This document shows positions 41,519-51,072 of a DNA stretch of 51,072 nt, piece by piece. The stretch lies in the NCBI RefSeq assembly GCF_900197875.1, contig NZ_FZMO01000179.1, positions 1 through 51,072 on the forward strand, given 5' to 3'. A program made the position numbers and the translations under genes. The first letter of the stretch is position 1. Every line of letters begins with the position of its first letter. Below the pieces are notes generated by a model. The model made no database searches and was not told where the DNA came from. It saw only the letters and a program-made list of their open reading frames with translations. The stretch comes from Frankia canadensis. Lineage in GTDB: Bacteria; Actinomycetota; Actinomycetes; Frankiales; Frankiaceae.

Positions 41519-42349
41519 GTGGAGGGAGCCTCAAGGCATGGGCTCGCCGCCGCGCGGGCGACCCTCGACCAGGTCCTGGCGACCGCACCCGGCGGGACGG
41601 CCGCTGCGGACGCCGGACGGGTGGCCGACGACCTGCGGGCCGTCGCCGAGCTGCTCGCCGGCGAGCCGACCATCCGGCGGGCACTGACCGACCCGGGTGC
41701 GCCGGTCGCGGCACGCACCGAGCTGGTCGCCCGGCTGCTGGGCACGCAGATCGATCCGGCGAGCCTGGCGATCACCCAGACCGCGGTCGGCGCCCGCTGG
41801 TCGCGGCCGTCCGACCTGCGGTTCGCGCTGGTCGAACTGGGCGTCGAGGCGCTGCTGGTCGCGGCCGAGCGGGACGGGGCGCTGGAGGAGGTCGAGGACG
41901 AGCTGTTCCGGTTCGGCCGGATCCTCGCCCAGTTCCCCGAGCTCGCCCTGGCCCTCACCGACCCGGCGGCGCCGGCGTCGGTGAAGGACGGGCTGCTGAC
42001 CCGGCTGCTGTCGGGGAAGGCCCACCCGGTCACCCTGCGGCTGTCCCAGCAGGCCGCCGCCGACCGGATCCACGGTGACGTCGAGCGTCGCCTGGCCGAC
42101 TTCAGTCGGATCGCCGCCGCCCGACGGGGTCGGGTCGTGGCGATCGTACGCACGGCGGTGCCGTTGGGCGACGAGGTCGTCGCCCGTCTCGGTGCCGCAG
42201 TCAGCCGGTACTTCGGCCGCCAGATCCAGATCCAGGTCGACCTCGATCCCGCCCTGCTGGGCGGCGTCGTGGTACAGGTCGGCGACGAGGTGGTCGACGG
42301 CAGCGTGCTGCGCCGTCTGAACGCCGCGCGCCGGACGATGCTCCGGTAG
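41519..42349 (+). CDS. atpH: ATP synthase F1 subunit delta
   Basis: The protein has 276 residues from a GTG two bases after the atpF stop, with GGGAGG about seven bases upstream. The N-terminal helical bundle is extended compared with the ~180-residue E. coli protein, as is normal in actinobacteria. The C-terminal part (AARRGRVVAIVRTAVPLGDE, then VQVGDEVVDGSVLRRLNAAR) is the conserved OSCP/delta signature. It links the stalk to the alpha-beta head. Confidence 0.93.
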   Translation: MEGASRHGLAAARATLDQVLATAPGGTAAADAGRVADDLRAVAELLAGEPTIRRALTDPGAPVAARTELVARLLGTQIDPASLAITQTAVGARWSRPSDLRFALVELGVEALLVAAERDGALEEVEDELFRFGRILAQFPELALALTDPAAPASVKDGLLTRLLSGKAHPVTLRLSQQAAADRIHGDVERRLADFSRIAAARRGRVVAIVRTAVPLGDEVVARLGAAVSRYFGRQIQIQVDLDPALLGGVVVQVGDEVVDGSVLRRLNAARRTMLR

Positions 42350-42453
42350 TCGGGTGCGGTCGTGATCGTGACAGTTCCCCCGACCACCGCCGCGGCGTCG
42401 GCGGCACCCAGGCGACCTGCCCGCCCAGCGATGAACGACGAAGGACGTAAGCG

Positions 42454-44109
<1,656 letters not shown>

Positions 44110-44112
44110 TCC

Positions 44113-45009
44113 ATGGCGGGGCAGCTTCGTGAGTACCGGCGGCGGATCAAGTCGGTACAGTCGACGAAGAAGATCACCAAGGCGATGGAGCTGATCGCGG
44201 CTTCGCGCATCGCCAAGGCACGGGCCCGCGTCGCCGCGTCGCGGCCCTACGCCGAGGAGATCACCCGGGTCATCGAGGCGGTGGCGTCGCAGACCACGGT
44301 CAGCCATCCGCTCACCACCGAGCACCCGCAGGCGGTTCGGGCGGCGGTCGTGGTGATCACCAGCGACCGCGGCCTGGCCGGCGGCTACAGCTCGAACGCG
44401 CTCAAGCGCACCAACGAGCTGGTCGAGCTGCTGCGCTCGGAGGGCAAGGAGATCACGCTGCACGTCGTCGGGCGCAAGGGAGTGGGCTACTTCCGCTTCC
44501 GCGGCCGGGCGATCGACGGCGAGTACACCGGCTTCTCCGAGCAGCCGACCTACGCCGACGCGAAGTCGGTGGCGGACGCGCTGATCGCGTCGTTCGTCGC
44601 GGACGCCGCGGACGGCGGGGTGGACGAGATCCACGTCGTGCACACCGAGTACCTCTCGGCGCTCACCCAGTCGCCGGTCGCCCGGCGGCTGCTGCCGATG
44701 GTGCTCACCGAGACCGACGAGCCCCCGGTGCACGGCCCGCTGCCCCAGTACGAGTTCGAACCGTCCGCGGAGGCGGTGCTCGACGCGCTCCTGCCCCGGT
44801 ATGTCGAGAGCCGTCTGTACGCGGCGATGCTGGAGTCGGCGGCGTCGGAGTCGGCGGCGAGGCAGCGGGCGATGAAGTCGGCGACGGACAACGCCGAGGA
44901 ACTCGTCCGCACCTACACCCGTCAGGCGAACCGGGCCCGCCAGGACGCCATCACCCAGGAGATCTCCGAGATCGTCGGTGGTGCGAACGCCCTGGCCTCG
45001 GCATCCTGA
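44113..45009 (+). CDS. atpG: ATP synthase F1 subunit gamma
   Basis: The protein has 298 residues and is the rotor shaft. The N-terminal coiled-coil helix is GQLREYRRRIKSVQSTKKIT, followed by KAMELIAASRIAKARARV. The central Rossmann-like part has VVVITSDRGLAGGYSSNALK. The C-terminal helix is NRARQDAITQEISEIVGGAN. It starts three bases after the atpA stop. A 340-bp gap with a strong dyad follows it. Confidence 0.96.
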   Translation: MAGQLREYRRRIKSVQSTKKITKAMELIAASRIAKARARVAASRPYAEEITRVIEAVASQTTVSHPLTTEHPQAVRAAVVVITSDRGLAGGYSSNALKRTNELVELLRSEGKEITLHVVGRKGVGYFRFRGRAIDGEYTGFSEQPTYADAKSVADALIASFVADAADGGVDEIHVVHTEYLSALTQSPVARRLLPMVLTETDEPPVHGPLPQYEFEPSAEAVLDALLPRYVESRLYAAMLESAASESAARQRAMKSATDNAEELVRTYTRQANRARQDAITQEISEIVGGANALASAS

Positions 45010-46790
<1,781 letters not shown>

Positions 46791-46791
<1 letters not shown>

Positions 46792-47048
46792 TGCCGATGC
46801 GCGTGGCGATCGTCTCGCCCGAGCAGGAGGTGTGGTCCGGCGAGGCCGACATGGTCGTCGCCCGGACCACCGATGGTGATCTCGGTGTGCTGCCCGGCCA
46901 CGTCTCGCTGCTCGGGGTGCTCGCCCCTGGCGGCACCGTGCGGGTCAAGACCGGCGGCCGCGAGGTCACGGCCGAGGTCGACGGCGGCTTCATCTCCGTC
47001 ACCAAGCAGGGCGTGAGCATCCTCGCGGAGACGGCGACCCTGGGCTGA
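46791..47048 (+). CDS. atpC: ATP synthase F1 subunit epsilon, short form
   Basis: The protein has 85 residues, against ~120-135 in most bacteria. The whole beta-sandwich domain is there: MRVAIVSPEQEVWSGEADMV, DGDLGVLPGHVSLLGVLAPG and EVDGGFISVTKQGVSILAET. The C-terminal helical hairpin, which can extend along gamma and block ATP hydrolysis, is absent. The stop at 47046 is followed directly by a terminator, so this is not a frameshift I can see in the local reading. The protein can still join the rotor to the c-ring. Confidence 0.93.
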
Positions 47049-47084
47049 CGCCCGGCGCGCCGGCTCCCCGAGCCGAGAACGACG

Positions 47085-47121
47085 ACGGCCGCGTTCCCCG
47101 AGCATCCGGGGGCGCGGCCGT
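47085..47121 (+). terminator. Terminator of the atp operon
   Basis: ACGGCCGCG and CGCGGCCGT pair, with an inner CCCC/GGGG helix around GAGCATCC. TCTGT follows. The stem starts 36 bases after the atpC stop. Confidence 0.65.
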
Positions 47122-47167
47122 TCTGTATCTCCGGTCGTTCTGTGTCGCGGGTCGTGCCGCCGGTGGT

Positions 47168-47509
47168 CTACAGCTCCAGCAGGAACTTCAGGGCCTCGGT
47201 CATCCGCAGCAGATGGTCCGGGCCCACGACGCCGAGCCGGCGGGTGAAGCGCCGCTGGGACACCGACTTGACGTCCTCGACCTTGGCGTAGCTCGTCTCG
47301 CGCAGCCCGCTGCCGCCGGGAGCGAGCTCGACGTGGGAGGGTAGCCCGCGGTTGGTCCGGGTGACCGGTACGACGATGGACAGGCCCGCGCGGCTCCGGT
47401 TGAGCCGATCCGCGGACACGACCACCGCCGGCCGACGCAGCCCCTGTTCGTGACCCACCGGTTCGCCGAAGTCGACCATCCACACCTCGCCGCGGCGAGG
47501 GGAGATCAC
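47168..47509 (-). CDS. mazF: MazF/PemK-family endoribonuclease toxin
   Basis: The protein has 113 residues from a GTG that overlaps the antitoxin stop (GTGA). It contains ISPRRGEVWMVDFGEPVG, HEQGLRRPAVVVSADRLN, and LSIVVPVTRTNRGLPSHVEL. The C-terminal part is ETSYAKVEDVKSVSQRRFTR. These are the conserved strands of the CcdB/MazF fold, with Arg and Thr/Ser catalytic positions kept. It cuts mRNA when free of antitoxin. A longer upstream frame is only the overlap with the antitoxin gene. It is convergent with the atp operon. Confidence 0.88.
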   Translation of the reverse strand: MISPRRGEVWMVDFGEPVGHEQGLRRPAVVVSADRLNRSRAGLSIVVPVTRTNRGLPSHVELAPGGSGLRETSYAKVEDVKSVSQRRFTRRLGVVGPDHLLRMTEALKFLLEL

Positions 47510-47805
47510 TCCACGCCACCCCGCGACGAGCCGTCGGGCAGCAGGCCGTCCCGTGGCATCCCGTCGGGTAGCAGGCCGTCTCTCAGGGCCGGTGCCTGCG
47601 CCGATCGCTCGGCCTCGACCTCGTCCCAAGCGCCCTCGTCGTCGGCGAGGCGTTCATAGCCGGCCTCGAAGCCGCGCCAGAACAGCTCGCGCTCGTACGC
47701 CTCGACGGCCTCGTCGATGATGGTCTGCATCTGCTGGCCGGTGGTCGCGGCCATGGCCGCGACCCGCTGCCGCGTCCTGTCGCTCACGCGCACCGTGGTA
47801 CTCAT
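47506..47805 (-). CDS. mazE: Ribbon-helix-helix antitoxin of the mazF locus
   Basis: The protein has 99 residues. The N-terminus MSTTVRVSDRTRQRVAAMAA is followed by a helix containing QQMQTIIDEAVEAYERELFW, the DNA-binding RHH module of actinobacterial MazE-type antitoxins. The acidic middle (LADDEGAWDEVEAERS) would bind the toxin. The C-terminus repeats RDGLLPDG twice, from a short duplication. The antitoxin-first order with a four-base overlap is the usual toxin-antitoxin layout. The locus is probably autoregulated by the complex. Confidence 0.82.
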   Translation of the reverse strand: MSTTVRVSDRTRQRVAAMAATTGQQMQTIIDEAVEAYERELFWRGFEAGYERLADDEGAWDEVEAERSAQAPALRDGLLPDGMPRDGLLPDGSSRGGVE

Positions 47806-47959
47806 GATCGCCAGTCTACAATTGGGTTGACTGTGCTGTCGACCCTCGGGTAGTGGGCGTAACGCGGCCATCCCTCGATCCGCGCCGCGCGCGGCTCGTC
47901 CCGGGCGTTCTCGCCTTGCCGCGTTTCTCGCCTCGCGCTGTCAGCGCCCGGGGACGGCC

Positions 47960-48532
47960 TCAGGCGTGTGCGCCCGGGCGCCACAGGACGTCGCCGTCGG
48001 GATTGGCCACCCGGGCGAGGATGAACAGCAGGTCGGAGAGCCGGTTGAGGTACTGGGCCGGCAGTGGCCCGGTCCGCTCGGGCTCGGCGTCGAGCAGCGC
48101 CCAGGTGGCTCGCTCGGCCCGGCGGGCGACGGTGCGCGCCGTATGGAGCAACGCGGCCCCGGGCGTGCCGCCGGGCAGGATGAACGAGGCGAGCTTCGGC
48201 AGGTCGGCGTTGAACCGGTCGCACGCCTCCTCCAGCCGCTGCACGTACGCCTCGGTGATCCGCAGCGGCGGGTAGGCGGGCTCGGCCACCACCGGGGTGC
48301 ACAGGTCGGCGCCGACGTCGAACAGGTCGTTCTGCACCTGCCCGAGCACCTCCCGCACCTCGTCGGCCAGGTCGCCGAGGGCGAGCGCGACACCGATGGC
48401 GGCGTTCGCCTCGTCGACGTCGGCGTAGGCGGCCAGGCGCGGATCCGTCTTCGCCACCCGCGACATGTCGCCGAGCGCCGTCGTCCCGTCGTCGCCGGTC
48501 CGCGTGTAGATCCGGGTCAGATGCACCGCCAT
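47960..48532 (-). CDS. Cob(I)alamin adenosyltransferase (PduO type)
   Basis: The protein has 190 residues and a five-helix bundle. It transfers adenosyl from ATP to cob(I)alamin to make coenzyme B12. The N-terminal ATP-binding motif is IYTRTGDDGTTALGDMSRVA. A helix with ERLEEACDRFNADLPKLASF-like sequence follows, then ILPGGTPGAALLHTARTVAR and RRAERATWALLD. NRLSDLLFILAR ends the fold. Such a gene near atp is conserved in actinobacteria (Rv1314c in M. tuberculosis). It could charge the cobalamin of EutBC at 9.7-11.9 kb. Confidence 0.93.
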   Translation of the reverse strand: MAVHLTRIYTRTGDDGTTALGDMSRVAKTDPRLAAYADVDEANAAIGVALALGDLADEVREVLGQVQNDLFDVGADLCTPVVAEPAYPPLRITEAYVQRLEEACDRFNADLPKLASFILPGGTPGAALLHTARTVARRAERATWALLDAEPERTGPLPAQYLNRLSDLLFILARVANPDGDVLWRPGAHA

Positions 48533-48681
48533 GCCACCACTCTAGGTCGCGACCGTGGTCCACAGCCCCCGGAGTCCCTGCCTACCGACAGCTTTGTCCA
48601 CCGGCGGCCCTGGCGCGCCCGCCTACTCCTCGGCCGTCCGGTGGGACTGCGAGACTCACGTCCGTCGGCCCGATGTGTCCG

Positions 48682-49599
48682 TCAGAGGCGGGCGTAGAGG
48701 AGGGTGGCGTCGTCGCTACGGCTGAAGCGGGGGACGCGGGTGCGGGTGGGGTCGGCGTTCTCGGCGGCGCGGAGGCGGTCGAGCAGGTCGTCGCCGCGGC
48801 CGGCGGCGAGCTCGTCGAGCAGCGCGTCCTCGTCTGCGACAAGCCCGAAGGGATGGACGCAGCGGGCGTAACCGTCCGACATGACAGCGATCTCGGTGCC
48901 CGGCGGCGCCGCGATGCTGATCACGAACGCGTGCCCGGCGGCGGCCGGCTCGTCGGCGAGCACCCACAGGCCGGCCGGGGTGTTGCGCCGCGCCCGTCGT
49001 TCGCGGCTGGCGGCGCGCTCGCGGGCATAGGCCTCGGCGGCGTCCACGCCCCGGTCGAGCTCGGCGTGGATCCGGGCGAGCAGCGCCTCCTCGACCCCAT
49101 CGAACTGTGGGTCGGTGAAGGTCCGCGCTGCGGCGCCGGGGGCGCGCAGCACGACGGGACTGTCGCCGAGCAGACAGAGCTCGAGTCTGTCACCGACCTG
49201 CCGGACCAGGCTCAGCGTCGCCGTGGGGAACTCGCTTCGCCTCCCCTCGGCTCCGGCCGCCGCACCTGCCCCATCGGTGCCGTCCCGACTTCCGACGCAG
49301 CCGTCGTCCCCGTCCCCAGCGCCGCCCTCCGAACCGAGGCCGAGGCGCCGTCCCTCGTCGCGGACGTGCTCGACGAGCTCGCGCAGCACCGCGCGGATCG
49401 GCCGTCCGGCCCAGGCGGCCCGGCTCAGATGGGCGCTGGCGGTGGCCGCGAGCCAGGCGGCGGGGGACTGGTCGCCGACCAGTGCCTCGCCACCGAGCGG
49501 GGTCGCGCCGTCGATCACCCAGAGCCCGTCGGGGCGGGCTCCGGCCGCGTCCTCAGAACGCGGCTTGTCCGAGCGACTGATGGACCGCAACACCCGCAC
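48682..49599 (-). CDS. PP2C-like (PPM superfamily) protein
   Basis: The protein has about 305 residues. DGLWVIDGATPLGGEALVGD near the N-terminus, LCLLGDSPVVL in the middle, EIAVMSDGYARC, and RSDDATLLYARL at the end match the four metal-binding blocks of PPM phosphatases, in weakened form. The first block has DGAT in place of the usual DGMGG. A low-complexity Gly/Asp/Ala insert (GAGDGDDGCVGSRDGTDGAG) splits the domain. The start is a GTG at 49599 or 49593, overlapping the upstream gene's end by about 45 bases. The phosphatase activity is plausible but unproven. Confidence 0.65.
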   Translation of the reverse strand: MRVLRSISRSDKPRSEDAAGARPDGLWVIDGATPLGGEALVGDQSPAAWLAATASAHLSRAAWAGRPIRAVLRELVEHVRDEGRRLGLGSEGGAGDGDDGCVGSRDGTDGAGAAAGAEGRRSEFPTATLSLVRQVGDRLELCLLGDSPVVLRAPGAAARTFTDPQFDGVEEALLARIHAELDRGVDAAEAYARERAASRERRARRNTPAGLWVLADEPAAAGHAFVISIAAPPGTEIAVMSDGYARCVHPFGLVADEDALLDELAAGRGDDLLDRLRAAENADPTRTRVPRFSRSDDATLLYARL

Positions 49600-50599
49600 C
49601 CGTCGGCCCCCACCCCGTCCACAGACATCCCGCCGCCACGAGTATCGCCCCCACCACCGCGGGCACCAGCCGCCGGCGGGCGGACCCGTCGCCGGCCGCC
49701 GGGACGAGCAGGACGTGGAAGCCCCAGAACACCAGCAGCGTCACACCCCCTGCCAGGGTCAGCAGCCCCGCGGCGGGCCGGGCGGGCTGGCCGGCGGCGA
49801 TGTTCGCCGACGTGGTGATGAACGCGATGACCGCCGCGAGCAGACCCATGATCTCCAGGACCTGGCCGCGGACCTGGCGCAGCTCGCGGGTGGCCTCCGC
49901 CTGCCGGGCGGCGAGCCGCTCGGCCTCCTGGGCGTACTGGATCCGGGCCCGGATGAGCTGGTAGTCACCGATGCGCAGGGGATACTCCGCGCCGGCGCTG
50001 TCCTCGTCCTCGATCGCCCGGGCGATGCTCGCCCGAGCGGTGGCGAACGCGCCGCGGGACGTCGCGATGCGCGCGTGGGTGGCGTGATAGCGGGCGTACC
50101 TGCCGTCGCTGAGCGCGATCGCCTGCCGGACGTACCGCTCCGCCTCGAGCAGCATCGGCTGGTCTGGTTCGGGTTCCCGCTCGTGCCGGTCGACGATGAT
50201 CTCGGCGGCGAGGTGGAGCACGCCCGGCACGCCACGCAGCCGCCGCGCCGCCTCGAGCGCGTAGGTCAGCGCGGCGTCCAGGTTCGCGGGATCGCCGTCG
50301 AGCGTCGCGTAGTACTCCGCCTGGAGGAAGAAGAACATCGGGTGCTCGCCGAAGCGGGCCTGATAGCGATCGGTGTTCGCGCGGTGGAGCCGGTGGTCCT
50401 TGCGCCGCCAGGCGCGGGCCTGCAGGCAGTAGAACGCGTTGAACCGGGTCTGCTCGGGCAGGTCGCCGTCCTCGATGGCCGCGCCGAGCGCCTCGTCCGT
50501 GGCATCCGGCGCGGCGAGCAGCTCGCGGGCGGCCGCCCCGAACCCTGGATCGGTCGCGGCCGGCAGCCCGCCCAGACGCTCCGCCAGCGCCCCGATCAC
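49553..50599 (-). CDS. Helical-repeat protein with C-terminal membrane helices
   Basis: The protein has about 348 residues from a GTG at 50599, chosen because further upstream the frame is the shadow of the divergent Nudix gene. The body is TPR-like alpha-helical (FFFLQAEYYATLDGDPANLD, ALTYALEAARRLRGVPGVLH, RYHATHARIATSRGAFATAR). A coiled coil (QEAERLAARQAEATRELRQV) leads to membrane helices (LEIMGLLAAVIAFITTSANI, LLTLAGGVTLLVFWGFHVLL, LVPAAVGAILVAAGCLW-like). I recognise no named family. It overlaps and precedes the PP2C-like gene on the same strand, suggesting a membrane scaffold-phosphatase pair. Confidence 0.6.
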   Translation of the reverse strand: MIGALAERLGGLPAATDPGFGAAARELLAAPDATDEALGAAIEDGDLPEQTRFNAFYCLQARAWRRKDHRLHRANTDRYQARFGEHPMFFFLQAEYYATLDGDPANLDAALTYALEAARRLRGVPGVLHLAAEIIVDRHEREPEPDQPMLLEAERYVRQAIALSDGRYARYHATHARIATSRGAFATARASIARAIEDEDSAGAEYPLRIGDYQLIRARIQYAQEAERLAARQAEATRELRQVRGQVLEIMGLLAAVIAFITTSANIAAGQPARPAAGLLTLAGGVTLLVFWGFHVLLVPAAGDGSARRRLVPAVVGAILVAAGCLWTGWGPTGAGVAVHQSLGQAAF

Positions 50600-50634
50600 C
50601 CGAGGTGCCGTGGAGAAAACGGTACGTTCACCAC

Positions 50635-51072
50635 GTGCATTCCGTGAGCGTAGCCGCCGTAACCCTCCGAAACGATGCGATCCTCTGTATCCGTCGTCGG
50701 GACTCGGGAGACTGGCAGATTCCTGGCGGCGTTCTCGAACGCGGCGAGACGACAAGACGGGCTGTGCCGGGAGGTCTTCGAGGAGACCGGCGCCTTGGTG
50801 CGGCCGGCCCGGTTGACAGGGGTGTACCTCAACCTCCCGCTCGGAGTCGTGGCGATGGTGTTCCTCTGCGAGCTCGTCGAGGACACGACCATGACCAGCA
50901 CCGAGGAGTCGGCCGAAGTCCGGTGGCTGTCCTTGGACGAGGTGCGGGCCAGGTTCGTGCCCGCGTTCGCGGTGCGGGTGACGGACGCGGTGAGCGGAGA
51001 CGGGGAGACGTTCGTACGGACGCATGACGGGATGTCGGTGCTGGTGGGGACGGACGGGGGTGAGGGGGACGC
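50635..51072 (+). pseudogene. Nudix hydrolase with a frameshift, runs off right edge
   Basis: From GTG 50635 the product reads VHSVSVAAVTLRNDAILCIR, then RRDSGDWQIPGGVLERGETT. The Nudix box then continues only in another frame: DGLCREVFEETGALV from 50756. The remaining domain (LNLPLGVVAMVFLCELVEDT, SAEVRWLSLDEVRARF) stays in that frame to the window end. The consensus Gx5Ex7REUxEExGU would be exact if two bases were restored near 50755. It may be an authentic 2-bp deletion or a sequence error. Nudix enzymes cleave nucleoside diphosphate derivatives. The gene is divergent from the helical-repeat gene with a 35-bp gap. Confidence 0.7.

Overview
The window is chromosomal DNA of a very GC-rich actinobacterium. 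The gene families and the codon use point to a Frankia-type actinomycete, but no 16S gene is present, so this is inference. GTG and TTG starts are frequent, and neighbouring genes often overlap by four bases (ATGA or GTGA).

Left part (1-8.8 kb): an accessory, partly decayed stress and signalling region. It holds the N-terminus of a GAF-domain protein, STAS-domain proteins, a YflT-type general stress protein, a SpoIIE/RsbU-like PP2C phosphatase, a DoxX membrane protein, a zinc alcohol dehydrogenase and small membrane proteins. Remnants of a universal stress protein, a YraQ-type permease, a P-type ATPase, an ABC ATPase and an AlbA_2/Schlafen-type protein lie among them. Two ~160-bp copies of one sequence (641-802 and 7698-7859) face each other across the region. 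Each copy lies upstream of a GlsB/YeaQ-like gene, so they are either a duplicated promoter module or the ends of a composite unit.

Middle (8.8-20.4 kb): a compact catabolic cluster reading rightwards. A TetR regulator with its own terminator comes first. It is followed by a 14-codon leader ORF, eutB-eutC (AdoCbl-dependent ethanolamine ammonia-lyase), a DszA/NtaA-type flavin monooxygenase, a lipoprotein sugar-type binding protein, an RbsA-RbsC fusion, a second RbsC permease, a SfnG/RutA-like LLM monooxygenase, a flavin reductase and an NAD(P)H-FMN reductase. I read this as uptake of an unknown small molecule, oxidative cleavage by two-component flavin monooxygenases, and deamination of an ethanolamine-type product. 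This is the best candidate here for an undescribed system. It ends at a ~90-bp MITE-like element, a frameshifted nuclease-like gene and a tRNA-Arg(CCG).

Right part (21.6-51 kb): a conserved actinobacterial housekeeping block. It runs receiver protein, argS, lysA-hom-thrC-thrB, rho, rpmE, prfA, prmC, tsaC, glyA, a WecA-type GlcNAc-1-P transferase, two small ATP-synthase-associated membrane proteins, atpBEFHAGDC, mazEF, a PduO-type cobalamin adenosyltransferase, a PP2C-like phosphatase, a helical-repeat membrane protein and a frameshifted Nudix gene. From memory the order matches the M. tuberculosis argS-atp region. The adenosyltransferase could supply AdoCbl to EutBC.

In-frame tandem repeats with 9- or 18-bp units recur in or beside lysA, thrC, thrB, rho and the RsbU-like gene, and a 17-bp array lies upstream of the wecA-like gene. 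Apparent frameshifts affect prmC, the Nudix gene and the gene beside tRNA-Arg; these could be real or sequence errors.
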